Assembly (NCBI RefSeq): GCF_900130035.1
Contig: NZ_FQXQ01000002.1
Span: 62,001 to 126,000 of the forward strand
Direction: 5' to 3'
DNA length: 64,000 nucleotides
Source: Wenyingzhuangia marina
GTDB lineage: Bacteria; Bacteroidota; Bacteroidia; Flavobacteriales; Flavobacteriaceae
A model generated the notes under the pieces. The model worked only from the letters and a program-made list of their open reading frames with translations, ran no database searches and was not told the origin of the DNA. The position numbers were made by a program, and so were the translations under genes. The number at the start of each line of letters is the position of its first letter. Positions within the stretch are counted from its first letter, which is position 1. Positions 17,097 through 25,583 of the stretch are shown here, one piece after another.

Positions 17097-18596
17097 TTAC
17101 ATATGTAAGGTTGCTTTACCAATATAATTCACCAAATCACTAGCAATTAAAGAAGGCATTCCTATTTCTTTAATAGTTAAATCGCCAGCCAATCCGTGTA
17201 AATAAACCCCTAAAATAGCCGCTTGCAAGGGCGTGTATTTTTGAGCCAACAAACCGGCAATCATTCCTGTTAATACATCTCCGCTACCACCTGTAGCCAT
17301 GCCCGGGTTTCCTGTGCTGTTAAAATAAATAGTTCCGTTTACATCAGCAATAGCAGTATGGGCTCCTTTGAGCACCACTAGGCATTGATAAGTTGCTGTA
17401 AAAGCTCTTAGTTTTTGCAACTTTTCAGTTTCATTGGTAAAAGAACCTACCAAACGTTCAAACTCTTTAGGGTGTGGAGTAAGAATACTGTTTTTTGGAA
17501 TTTGATTTAACCATTCTTTATTCTTGGCTAAAATATTAATAGCATCTGCATCAATCACCATCGGCGTTTTGGTGGCTTTGATGACCAAGTGTAAAAAAGT
17601 TTGCGTTTTAGGATGAATGCCTAACCCTGGTCCAATTCCCACTGTTTTATGAGTGCTGATATAATTTCCTTCTAAAAAATGCTCACAAGGTAAATTACCG
17701 GTCCACATAGCCTCTGGCACACTTGTTTGCAAAATTTGCATCCCACAATTAGGCGTGTAGGCAGTAGCCAAACCTGCTCCAATTCTTAAACTCGCTTTGG
17801 TTGCCAAAACTACGGCTCCCATTTTTCCATAACTCCCACCAATCATTTCTACATGTCCAAAAGTACCTTTGTGAGAAAAGGAAGCTCTTTTTTCAGTGAA
17901 TTTTAAGATGTCTTTTGATTGGATATACTCGTATTGAGTCTCAATAGTTTGTTTATAATTTTCTGACAAACCGATGGATAAAATTTTCCAATTCCCTACA
18001 TAATGTGCGGTTTTGGGTAATAAAAAAGTAAGTTTTGGAGCTTCAAAGGTTAAAGTATAATTGGCTTTTAAGATAGTATTCTCTTTGGAGAAATCTGCCA
18101 CTTCGCAAGGCAATCCGGAAGGGATGTCTATCGCTACTTTTTGATTATTGAGTGTGTTTATTTGATCAATCAATATTTTACAAACACCTTCAATAGGTCT
18201 GTTGATTCCTGCTCCAAACATCGCATCAATAATTACAGAATGTTCCTCAATAGGAGGGATGTGTTTTTCTGAAATAATGGTTTTAATGGTAATACTATCT
18301 TTTAACAAAGCTAAGTTTTCTTCAAAATCAGGACTTGTATTAGGACTGTGTTTTACAACATAAACAGTCACTTTATATTGATGTGCTAATAAGATTCTGG
18401 CAATCACCAAACCATCACCACCATTGTTACCCAACCCACAAAAAATAGTAAAATGAGTATGAATAGGATATTTATTCCTTAACCATGTTGCACATTTATC
18501 TGCGGCACGTTCCATAAGTTGTGCCGAAGTTATTTTTTGTTCTTGAAGGGTATAAATGTCTAACTCTTTTATTTGAGGAGCATTGAATATTTTCAT
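17097..18596 (-). CDS. Bifunctional NAD(P)H-hydrate epimerase/dehydratase
   Basis: A 499-residue metabolite-repair enzyme that restores NAD(P)H from its hydrated forms. The N-terminal YjeF_N epimerase domain (about 1-215) has GLGNNGGDG (54-62) and the AIDIPSGL region. The C-terminal ADP/ATP-dependent dehydratase domain (about 230-499) has IGPGLG, VIDADAINIL, LTPHPKEFERL and TGGSGDVLTGMIAGLLAQ. Length and order are those of the usual fused enzyme (NnrE-NnrD). It is first of three same-strand genes (with the aldo-keto reductase and mnmE) and faces the LuxR-type gene at 18696 across 99 bases. Confidence 0.96.
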   Translation of the reverse strand: MKIFNAPQIKELDIYTLQEQKITSAQLMERAADKCATWLRNKYPIHTHFTIFCGLGNNGGDGLVIARILLAHQYKVTVYVVKHSPNTSPDFEENLALLKDSITIKTIISEKHIPPIEEHSVIIDAMFGAGINRPIEGVCKILIDQINTLNNQKVAIDIPSGLPCEVADFSKENTILKANYTLTFEAPKLTFLLPKTAHYVGNWKILSIGLSENYKQTIETQYEYIQSKDILKFTEKRASFSHKGTFGHVEMIGGSYGKMGAVVLATKASLRIGAGLATAYTPNCGMQILQTSVPEAMWTGNLPCEHFLEGNYISTHKTVGIGPGLGIHPKTQTFLHLVIKATKTPMVIDADAINILAKNKEWLNQIPKNSILTPHPKEFERLVGSFTNETEKLQKLRAFTATYQCLVVLKGAHTAIADVNGTIYFNSTGNPGMATGGSGDVLTGMIAGLLAQKYTPLQAAILGVYLHGLAGDLTIKEIGMPSLIASDLVNYIGKATLHM

Positions 18597-18672
18597 AGGA
18601 CATGTATTTATTTTAAAATTATGGATTTCTTTTTAATAATCAATTTCGTGCCAAAGTGTAGTTTTTTATTAT

Positions 18673-18695
18673 TTTTAGAGGTAAACTAAACTATA
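18673..18695 (+). promoter_or_regulatory. Leader copy 1: shared with the unknown cassette
   Basis: TTTTAGAG-G-TAAACTAAACTATA runs straight into the ATG of the PAS-LuxR gene. The same sequence, lacking one G and with one changed base, precedes the ATG at 19537. It follows TATTTTTAG, which resembles the -7 box TAnnTTTG imperfectly. Confidence 0.55.
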
Positions 18696-19466
18696 ATGCA
18701 GAAAATAATTGAACTATTTAAAGAAGTTTTTGATACCCATCAAGAATATTTAGGAACTGTGGTAGAGCATCACATTCAAAAATTAAGAGAATTAGATGAG
18801 TATTTACCCCCAACACAATCTTTTTTTATTGTAACCAATACTTCTAAACAAACCTATGAATTTGTGAGTAAGAATTTTGAAGTAGCTTTAGGATTGGATA
18901 GAAATAGAATGACCACAGAAGGTTTGTCTTATTGGTTTTCTCATTTTCATCCTGAAGATATTCCCCTTTGGATGGGAGCCTTGGAGGATATGATGATATA
19001 TACCATGACTCAAGTAGCTGAAGAAGACCGTACTAAATTGTGTTATACATGGAATATAAGAGTTAAAAATTCTAAAGGGGAATATGTAAATATTTTTGAA
19101 CATCAAACGCCGACCTATTTTGATGAACAAGGAAAACCCATTATTGGTATTTCTCATGGATCTGTAACCGGAAATGGAGAAAGAAAACCCATTATTGGAG
19201 TGATTAAAAAGCTAAACGACCAAAATGAATATGAAACCATCTATTATAAAAATTACTCACAAAAATTATTGTCTATATCGTTAAGCAATAGGGAACAAGA
19301 TGTAATTCGTTTGTTGGCTTTAAACAAAACCAGTAAAGAAATTGGAGAAAAGCTATTTATCAGCCAACATACCGTTGATGGACATAGAAGAAGTATTTTA
19401 AAAAAATTAAATTTTAGTTCAACGCAAGAATTGGTGCATTATTGCTTAACACATCAGTTGTTTTAA
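18696..19466 (+). CDS. PAS-like sensor with LuxR-type DNA-binding domain
   Basis: A 256-residue cytoplasmic one-component regulator. Residues about 35-165 look like a PAS fold (FFIVTNTSKQTYEFVSKN, FHPEDIPLW, then a YTWNIRVKNSKGEYVNIFEHQTP-type strand pair described here by its ends only). Residues 192-256 are a LuxR/FixJ helix-turn-helix (LSNREQDVIRLLALNKTSKE, ISQHTVDGHRRSILKKL). There is no receiver domain, so the signal is sensed directly or through a bound cofactor. It shares its leader sequence with the cassette starting at 19537, which suggests common control, possibly by itself. Confidence 0.88.
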   Translation: MQKIIELFKEVFDTHQEYLGTVVEHHIQKLRELDEYLPPTQSFFIVTNTSKQTYEFVSKNFEVALGLDRNRMTTEGLSYWFSHFHPEDIPLWMGALEDMMIYTMTQVAEEDRTKLCYTWNIRVKNSKGEYVNIFEHQTPTYFDEQGKPIIGISHGSVTGNGERKPIIGVIKKLNDQNEYETIYYKNYSQKLLSISLSNREQDVIRLLALNKTSKEIGEKLFISQHTVDGHRRSILKKLNFSSTQELVHYCLTHQLF

Positions 19467-19513
19467 AAAAATACTCAATATTGAGGGTTGTGATATAATA
19501 GGCTTTAGGTTTA

Positions 19514-19536
19514 ATTTTAGAGTAAACTAAACTATT
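19514..19536 (+). promoter_or_regulatory. Leader copy 2: upstream of the unknown cassette
   Basis: ATTTTAGAG-TAAACTAAACTATT leads directly to ATG 19537 and matches the leader at 18673-18695 except for one missing G and the last base. TAATTTTAG takes the place of the -7-like box. Conservation stops abruptly on both sides, so this is a short shared control element and not a gene duplication. Confidence 0.55.
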
Positions 19537-20055
19537 ATGAAAAATATATGTATCACTACTTTAATGTTATTTACTGCATTAACGTTTTCTCAAGTTTCAT
19601 TTAAAGTAAATCCTTCAAAAGTTAAAGAAGTTAAAAATACATCTTACGATCGTTTTAATTACATAGAAGTCCACCCCAAAGAATTTTGTGGTAACTATTA
19701 TAAACACAGTGATTATAATAAATTTGGGATGCAATGGAGTGTAGAAACTGAAATTACATTAAATCCAGATGGGACTTGTAAAACACGCTGGTATAACAGC
19801 GGGTATTCTGGTAGAAAACCGAAAACCACCTTGGTTTCTGGAACTTGGGCAATGGCTGTTAAAGATAATAAGCCGATTACTAAATTAAAAGACGGCAACA
19901 CTTGGTATCAAATTATTTTAATGTCTGGTTCTGATAAAAAATTAGCATATTACGACCATTCTGCCTACTACGATTGGGTGACTGCTGATAAAACTACTAG
20001 CTACCTACAATTGGTGTTTTCTAGTGATGCTCCTGTACAAAAACAAAAGAAATAG
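19537..20055 (+). CDS. Secreted protein of unknown function
   Basis: A 172-residue protein not recognised. A signal peptide is clear (MKNICITTLMLFTALTFSQ). The mature part is aromatic-rich and looks like a small beta-barrel or lipocalin-type fold: it has strand patterns such as WSVETEITLNPDGTCKTRWY, then VSGTWAM, WYQIILMSG and YLQLVFSS, and the phrase 'NPDGTCKTRW...GTWAM' resembles self-contained lipocalin-like repeats found in Bacteroidota. It is first in a four-gene unit (gaps of 17, 6 and 8 bases) and carries the leader shared with the LuxR gene. Confidence 0.75.
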   Translation: MKNICITTLMLFTALTFSQVSFKVNPSKVKEVKNTSYDRFNYIEVHPKEFCGNYYKHSDYNKFGMQWSVETEITLNPDGTCKTRWYNSGYSGRKPKTTLVSGTWAMAVKDNKPITKLKDGNTWYQIILMSGSDKKLAYYDHSAYYDWVTADKTTSYLQLVFSSDAPVQKQKK

Positions 20056-20072
20056 AATTAAAAACTAAACTT

Positions 20073-21023
20073 ATGAAACACATTTTTATACTATTTTTCA
20101 TCTGTTCTCATTTTGTTTTTGCACAAAAAACAGAAACTTTTACACAAAAAATTATAGGGGAGTCTCAGGCTAATGGTGGAGAGTTTGGATATGAGGCAAT
20201 TATAAAATATTATGTAAATGCACCTGGTTTAGGTGATATTTATGCAAAAGTTGGAATTGTAGATTTTAAAATTACATGGTTTGAATATAAAGGCAAAAGA
20301 GCTGATAATATGGATGCTTTTAATTTTCCTATATCAATTTCAAAAATACAATGTGATTTTAATGGTAGGTTAGATATTGGTCGTTTGCCTACACAAGTTG
20401 CGGTTGAAATAGTAATGAGAGGTGTGCAACAAGGACAACTAGATATAAAATATTTTGAAAAGAATGATATAAACCAAATAGTAAATTATTTTGACCTAAA
20501 ACAAAATAAACAAAATCTAGAAAAAGTTTATTTAAATTTTAAATATGCTCAATTATCAGTGGGGTATTTAGAAGCATTGTCTAAAATTGCTACGCATATT
20601 GATAAACAACAAAATACGGTAACACAAGAAAACGAACTAAAACAAGTATCGGAAGAGAAAATAGAAACGCAAAAAAAATCGGTTTCTAAGAACAAGAACT
20701 CAACAACAAACAATCAATATAAATTCAATACCCAAACAAAAACACAAAGTTCTAATAGTAGCAATGCTAATGATAAATTTTACAAATCAATTAAACAATT
20801 TGAGCAAAAGCAGAAAAGAAAAATGGAAAGTGCCCAAAGGTATGAGTATTATACTGCTAGAAATTTAAACTTTATACAAGATCAGCTAAGTAGGAACACA
20901 CAAATAAAAGTTAATTTATCATCTATACAAACAGCAAAATCACCTGAAGAAGTTTTGTTGAATTTAGAAAATATAAAAGCTTCATTAGATCAAAAAATAG
21001 AGAATAACAATCAAACATTTTAA
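20073..21023 (+). CDS. Secreted coiled-coil protein of unknown function
   Basis: A 316-residue protein not recognised. Signal peptide MKHIFILFFICSHFVFAQ. Residues about 20-180 look globular and beta-rich (KIIGESQANGGEFGYEAIIK, ITWFEYKGKRADNMDAFNFP). Residues 185-260 are a low-complexity Gln/Asn/Lys linker, then a helical, probably coiled-coil tail (FEQKQKRKMESAQRYEYYTA). The next gene (21030) is in the same reading frame, separated only by TAA and two codons, so read-through, or loss of the stop, would give one 879-residue protein with signal peptide, coiled coil and ankyrin repeats. A former single gene split by a stop mutation is possible. Confidence 0.75.
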   Translation: MKHIFILFFICSHFVFAQKTETFTQKIIGESQANGGEFGYEAIIKYYVNAPGLGDIYAKVGIVDFKITWFEYKGKRADNMDAFNFPISISKIQCDFNGRLDIGRLPTQVAVEIVMRGVQQGQLDIKYFEKNDINQIVNYFDLKQNKQNLEKVYLNFKYAQLSVGYLEALSKIATHIDKQQNTVTQENELKQVSEEKIETQKKSVSKNKNSTTNNQYKFNTQTKTQSSNSSNANDKFYKSIKQFEQKQKRKMESAQRYEYYTARNLNFIQDQLSRNTQIKVNLSSIQTAKSPEEVLLNLENIKASLDQKIENNNQTF

Positions 21024-21029
21024 AATACG

Positions 21030-22715
21030 ATGGCTTATGTAAGTTCTATGTCTTCAAATACGAAAGAAGAATTACATACAAACATAGCTGCTGCTGGATT
21101 CATGGGGCTTAAGACTCTTGCAGATAATAGCAAAGCTAAAAAGGAAAAAAAACAAGCAGAAAGAAATGCAAGAACAAAAATGTTAAATTTTAAAGAAGAA
21201 ATTATTGAAGCTTATAACAATGGTTTAAATGAAAGCATAAACACACTTGTCAATACACCCAATGAAAATGTAGAACAATATGCAATAGATTTAAACCAAT
21301 ATTATCAATGTTTAATTAAAGAAGTAAATAATAATTTTTCTTACAAAAGTTCCTCATGGTCTACACCTTCTTCATTATGTAAACAACCAGTTGCAGCTAG
21401 AGTTATTGAAAAGGAAGTAACATCGGATGATTATTTAAAAATTTCTAAAAGAAAATTTAAGTTTTATGGTAAGTATAATGATGAACGTTTTTTTGAATCT
21501 GCTAAAATGTACGTAAACAAAGCTATTGAATCCGATAAAAAAAATGCATCAGCCTATATTTACAGAGCTATTATTAATGGAAATGATATTATTGAACAAT
21601 ACAGAGATGTTTTAATTGCTGAATATTTAAAAGGTAATAAGTTTAACGATAAGTCTCTTAAAAAAGAAATAGAAAATCAGTTTAATCAAGAGTACAAAGT
21701 AGCCGTAAATGTAAGTGATATTGTTTTTTTAGAAAGAGCGGCAACCTATGAATTATATCCTAGTGATAAATTATACAGTCCTATACAAACAGCCATAAAA
21801 TTAAACAATGCCGCTGTCTTTGCTATCTTAGCAAAACAAAAAACAGAGTTGTATTCAAAATATAAATTTGACTATTTTTTGCAAGCCACAATTAACAATA
21901 ATAACAACATTGTAGATTATATTATAAAAAATGAACCAAGTGAATTTGTTAAGGATATAAAAATTAAAGATGCCTTAGAGATTGCTTTTTTTAATGATAA
22001 TCATGTTATTTTTAATTTGTTGTTAGACAATGGAGCTTTAACAAAATATTTAGATCAAAAAGTACTAAGCAATCAAGTACTAAAAACTAAATATGCATAT
22101 TATTTAATTAATGCAGGTTACACTTTAGGAAAATTAAACTTAGTTAAAAAAGGAAATGAGTTTTATGAATTTCCAGAGGATTTCTATGTTAGTACTCTTG
22201 TAAATGGTCAAAAAGAAAAAGAATCAAATGAAATAACGAGTTATTTTTTATCTAAAATAAAAAATAAAATAATAAAAGTTAATGGAAATAGCTTATATCA
22301 TATCGCTATAAAAAACGACGATCTTTCTTTATTAAACAACTTAGCTTTACAAGGTTTTGAAAAAAATATATTAGATGATGATGGATTTAATTTTATATCT
22401 GCCATAGCTATTTATGGACCAGATGAAGTTTTAAATAATTTAAGTAACTTAAATTTAGACCTAAACATTAAGGATGAAAGAGGTATGACTCTTTTGCATT
22501 ATTGTGCTTTAGCAAACCATCCTAATATGGTATACATAGCTGAAAAAATTTTAGAAACCAAAAATGTAAATGTAAATACTCAAAACAATATGGGATATAC
22601 ACCACTACATTATGCAGGTAAAAATAATGATTTATCTATGTATATGACTTTATTAAATTACAATGCTGATAAAACCATAAAAGATAATAAAGGACAACTT
22701 GCCAAACTAAAATAA
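21030..22715 (+). CDS. Ankyrin-repeat protein
   Basis: A 561-residue protein. The N-terminus has no signal peptide (MAYVSSMSSNTKEELHTNI) and continues as a Lys/Glu-rich helix to about residue 80. A TPR-like stretch lies near 150-175 (FFESAKMYVNKAIESDKKNA). From about 250 on there are degenerate, then clear ankyrin repeats, best at the C-terminus: ERGMTLLHYCALANHPNM, NVNTQNNMGYTPLHYAGKNN and LSMYMTLLNYNADKTIKDN. Ankyrin arrays mediate protein binding. Its gene neighbours are secreted or lipoproteins, which is odd for a protein without export signal unless it is the continuation of the preceding frame (same frame, 6 bases between). Confidence 0.82.
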   Translation: MAYVSSMSSNTKEELHTNIAAAGFMGLKTLADNSKAKKEKKQAERNARTKMLNFKEEIIEAYNNGLNESINTLVNTPNENVEQYAIDLNQYYQCLIKEVNNNFSYKSSSWSTPSSLCKQPVAARVIEKEVTSDDYLKISKRKFKFYGKYNDERFFESAKMYVNKAIESDKKNASAYIYRAIINGNDIIEQYRDVLIAEYLKGNKFNDKSLKKEIENQFNQEYKVAVNVSDIVFLERAATYELYPSDKLYSPIQTAIKLNNAAVFAILAKQKTELYSKYKFDYFLQATINNNNNIVDYIIKNEPSEFVKDIKIKDALEIAFFNDNHVIFNLLLDNGALTKYLDQKVLSNQVLKTKYAYYLINAGYTLGKLNLVKKGNEFYEFPEDFYVSTLVNGQKEKESNEITSYFLSKIKNKIIKVNGNSLYHIAIKNDDLSLLNNLALQGFEKNILDDDGFNFISAIAIYGPDEVLNNLSNLNLDLNIKDERGMTLLHYCALANHPNMVYIAEKILETKNVNVNTQNNMGYTPLHYAGKNNDLSMYMTLLNYNADKTIKDNKGQLAKLK

Positions 22716-22723
22716 AAGAAATT

Positions 22724-23227
22724 ATGAAAAATGTTTTTTACTCAATTTTAAGTTTAATTATTTTAAGTAGTTGTGCCACAATAAATTCTAAAAGTGTTTA
22801 TCCGGTAACTATTAAAAGTAATGAACCTGTAAAAGTTACCGTATATAATAAAAAGAACATAAAAATTGCTGAGACCAAAACATTAGCTCAAGAAAACAGT
22901 TTTCAGCTAAAATCATCTGCAGGATATTTCCAAAAAGCAAAATATCATTTAAGAGTAGAGAAAAATAGATTTATGACTCAATATTTTACTGTAGACAGTC
23001 AAATTGATGATTTTTATTGGGGAAAATGGTCAGATGGTGCAATGGGGTTAGAATTGTTTTACATGGCTTCTGGTGGTTTGCTTTATGGGATGCTCATTAC
23101 AGATCCAATAACAGGAGCTATGTATGAGTTTAAAAAAACAAACTACAATGTTGATTTAAAACCGTATGTAAAAACAATTTTAGATAAAAATGAATTAATA
23201 GAAAAATATAACAAGCTGAATAATTAA
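22724..23227 (+). CDS. Lipoprotein of unknown function
   Basis: A 167-residue lipoprotein: MKNVFYSILSLIILSSC with lipid-accepting C17 and ATINSK after it. The mature part begins with a PEGA-like beta stretch (YPVTIKSNEPVKVTVYNKKN) and contains one hydrophobic, Gly/Met-rich segment (about 110-130, MASGGLLYGMLITDPITGAM) that could be membrane-inserted. This pattern resembles small surface or periplasmic lipoproteins of Bacteroidota with no assigned role. It ends the four-gene unit and lies 8 bases after the ankyrin gene. Confidence 0.78.
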   Translation: MKNVFYSILSLIILSSCATINSKSVYPVTIKSNEPVKVTVYNKKNIKIAETKTLAQENSFQLKSSAGYFQKAKYHLRVEKNRFMTQYFTVDSQIDDFYWGKWSDGAMGLELFYMASGGLLYGMLITDPITGAMYEFKKTNYNVDLKPYVKTILDKNELIEKYNKLNN

Positions 23228-23284
23228 TATTTCATTTGGTATAGTTGGTTAAGAATTTCTAAGATTGTTAGTATATTTGACTCT

Positions 23285-24145
23285 ATGATAAGTCAAAAAG
23301 AGGTAAAGTTGATTGAATGTCCCAGAGATGCCATGCAAGGAATCAAGGAATTTATATCTACTGATTTAAAAGCTAAATATATCAATGCCATTTTACAATG
23401 TGGTTTTGACACGGTGGATTTTGGGAGTTTTGTTTCTCCTAAAGCCATTCCTCAAATGGCTGATACTGCTCAAGTATTAAATAAACTTGACTTATCTAAC
23501 ACTAAAAGTAAGTTGTTGGCTATTGTGGCCAATGCTCGTGGAGCTACGGATGCTTGTGCTTTTGAAGAAATCACCTATTTAGGATATCCTTTTTCTATTT
23601 CCGAAATTTTTCAAGTTCGTAATACCAACAAAACCATTGAGGAGAGTTTTATGGAATTACAACAAATTATGGAGATTGCTCAAAAACACAACAAACAAGT
23701 AGTGACTTATTTATCTATGGGCTTTGGGAATCCTTATGGAGATCCTTGGAATGTAGAAATAGTAGGGAAGTGGGTAGAAAAATTATCTGCTATTGGGGTA
23801 AATATTCTGTCTTTGTCTGACACGGTTGGATCTTCAACACCAGAAGTGATTAGGTATTTATATGCTCATTTAATTCCTGCCTACCCAAAGGTTGAATTTG
23901 GGGCACATTTACATACGACTCCAAACAAATGGCATGAAAAAATAGAGGCTGCTTATAAAAGTGGTTGTCTTCGTTTTGATGGAGCTATTAAAGGATATGG
24001 TGGTTGCCCAATGGCTACTGATGCTTTAACAGGAAACATGCCTACTGAAAAAATGTTGTCTTACTTTACCCAGCAACAAGTATATACTGGAGTAAATTCT
24101 TTACGTTTTGAGAGTGCCTATAATGTTGGGTTACAAGTTTTTTAA
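23285..24145 (+). CDS. Hydroxymethylglutaryl-CoA lyase-like enzyme
   Basis: A 286-residue TIM-barrel enzyme of the HMG-CoA lyase family, which splits HMG-CoA into acetoacetate and acetyl-CoA, the last step of leucine breakdown. Active-site features: ECPRDAMQG (R14, D15, Q18), the two metal histidines H208 and H210 (FGAHLHTTP), and the catalytic cysteine C241 in GYGGCPM, 31 residues after H210 as in the human enzyme. The asparagine ligand would be N251. No other leucine catabolism gene is adjacent. It lies between the unknown cassette and the iron operon with its own 57-base upstream gap. Confidence 0.93.
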   Translation: MISQKEVKLIECPRDAMQGIKEFISTDLKAKYINAILQCGFDTVDFGSFVSPKAIPQMADTAQVLNKLDLSNTKSKLLAIVANARGATDACAFEEITYLGYPFSISEIFQVRNTNKTIEESFMELQQIMEIAQKHNKQVVTYLSMGFGNPYGDPWNVEIVGKWVEKLSAIGVNILSLSDTVGSSTPEVIRYLYAHLIPAYPKVEFGAHLHTTPNKWHEKIEAAYKSGCLRFDGAIKGYGGCPMATDALTGNMPTEKMLSYFTQQQVYTGVNSLRFESAYNVGLQVF

Positions 24146-24168
24146 TTGACTATTATTAAATCTATGTA

Positions 24169-24227
24169 AATTTATTTATAATAAATTAAAATAACGTTTG
24201 TTTATTTAGAATTGGTCTGTATATTTG
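24169..24227 (+). promoter_or_regulatory. Promoter with candidate iron-type operator for the 24267-30997 operon
   Basis: A Bacteroidota promoter: TTTG at 24197-24200, 19 bases, then TATATTTG at 24220-24227, 39 bases before the ATG. Ten bases upstream of the -33 box is an inverted repeat, AATTTATTTATAATAAATT (24169-24187, 8-3-8). Its core ATTTATT-N3-AATAAAT recurs at the feo promoter (31096-31112). It could be a Fur or other metalloregulator site; that assignment is inference from the two iron operons. Confidence 0.65.
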
Positions 24228-24266
24228 CAAAGCAAAAAACACAAACCATAACAAGTCTAAATAAAA

Positions 24267-25490
24267 ATGAGAATTACAAAATTAACATTAGTAGCGATTG
24301 CAGCAAAAGGAATTATGTTTACATCTTGTAGTAAAGATGAAGTGAAAAATATTACAGATCCTATTGAATTCCCTAAAGATTTATCTGATATTGATGTTAG
24401 TGAATTAACGGTTCCTACAGATTATGTATTTAATAGAAATCAAACTACAACTATTGATTTTTCTGGGCAAACGACTAGGTTGTCTCAGGTAAATGAAATT
24501 GGGGGTTTGTTAAAAAGTACAAATCCAATTCCAACGCAAGAAGATTTTAGCAATAGATTTAATCAGGCAACTGGATTTACTGATGCTTCTTTAAACGGAA
24601 GTAAAAACGTGAGAAGTAAAGTAGCTGCCTCAGTAGGTTTGTTTCAAACAAACTTAACTTTAAGTGATGAGATTAAAGCTGATTTTGATGGTTATTTAAC
24701 AAATCAAATAGCTGTATTAGAAAGTCAAAATGAAGCGAGCCAGGGAGTTGCAGGTACATTTGTTAGTGGAACAAGAACGAGATATTTTAATGAAAAAGGA
24801 TTAGAGTATGATCAAGCTTTTTTCAAAGGATTAATTGGGGCTTTAACAATAGATCAATCTTTGAACCATTATTTCAATAGATTAGATGATAACTATGATT
24901 CATCAAATGCTTATAGAAATGATAATGATGCTGATGTGTTGGTTGATGGAAAAAATTATACAACTATGGAGCATCACTGGGATGAAGCTTATGGATATGT
25001 ATATGGTTTAGATGGTGCAGACAAATTATTAGGACATTATTTAGAAGAAATTCAAGGGCAACAATATTTTGCAAACACTCCAGAAATTGTATTCAAAGCT
25101 TTTGTTATTGGTAGAGCTGCAATTGAAGCAAAACAATATGATGTTAGAGATGCTGCTGTTAAATTAATTAGATATCAAATTTCTAAAATTCCTGCAGCCA
25201 GAGGAATTTATTACTTACAAAAAGCTAAAGGAACTATAGCAGATTCTTCAGCGGATAAAAGAGACGCTTTTCATGCATTATCTGAGGCTTACGGATTTAT
25301 TTATTCATTACAATTTACCTATAACCCTGCAACTAACGAGCCTTATTTCACGAATGCTGAAGTAAAAGCATTGATTGCTAAACTATATGGTGGAAATGGA
25401 TTTTATGACGTAACAGCTCAAGTATTGGATGAAGTTTCTGCTGATATTGTCGCAAACTACGATTTTACCGTAGCAGATGTTATTCAATAA
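24267..25490 (+). CDS. DUF4856 lipoprotein of an iron-uptake operon
   Basis: A 407-residue lipoprotein (lipobox FTSC, C21) of the DUF4856 family. The mature part starts acidic (DEVKNITDPIEFPKDLSDID) and then is mainly helical, with conserved-looking stretches KNYTTMEHHWDEAYGYVYG (His/Glu/Asp-rich, a plausible metal site near residues 230-250) and ALSEAYGFIYSLQFTYNP. In Bacteroidota, DUF4856 genes regularly precede imelysin, HTTM and TonB receptor genes, as here, and the group is thought to handle iron. A hairpin follows this gene (25515-25546), so it may be more abundant than the rest of the operon. Confidence 0.88.
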   Translation: MRITKLTLVAIAAKGIMFTSCSKDEVKNITDPIEFPKDLSDIDVSELTVPTDYVFNRNQTTTIDFSGQTTRLSQVNEIGGLLKSTNPIPTQEDFSNRFNQATGFTDASLNGSKNVRSKVAASVGLFQTNLTLSDEIKADFDGYLTNQIAVLESQNEASQGVAGTFVSGTRTRYFNEKGLEYDQAFFKGLIGALTIDQSLNHYFNRLDDNYDSSNAYRNDNDADVLVDGKNYTTMEHHWDEAYGYVYGLDGADKLLGHYLEEIQGQQYFANTPEIVFKAFVIGRAAIEAKQYDVRDAAVKLIRYQISKIPAARGIYYLQKAKGTIADSSADKRDAFHALSEAYGFIYSLQFTYNPATNEPYFTNAEVKALIAKLYGGNGFYDVTAQVLDEVSADIVANYDFTVADVIQ

Positions 25491-25514
25491 AAACAAATAT
25501 TAATAAGAGATAAT

Positions 25515-25546
25515 ATTGAGGTATACTACTTTTTGTATGCCTCAAT
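25515..25546 (+). terminator. Internal hairpin between DUF4856 and imelysin genes
   Basis: A 12-bp stem (ATTGAGGTATAC / GTATGCCTCAAT, one G-T wobble) with an 8-base loop, followed by TTCTGTATTTTTGC. It may act as a leaky terminator, or protect the 3' end of the DUF4856 transcript. TATTTTTG at 25552-25559 matches the -7 box, so a second promoter for the imelysin gene is possible, though no well-spaced -33 element was found. Confidence 0.6.
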
Positions 25547-25583
25547 TTCTGTATTTTTGCACCTCATTTAGAAAAAACTAAAA

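Noticed and set aside
19713-19901. Minus-strand frame within the unknown secreted protein gene
   Set aside because: It is a shadow; the plus-strand frame has a signal peptide and close spacing to the next genes.
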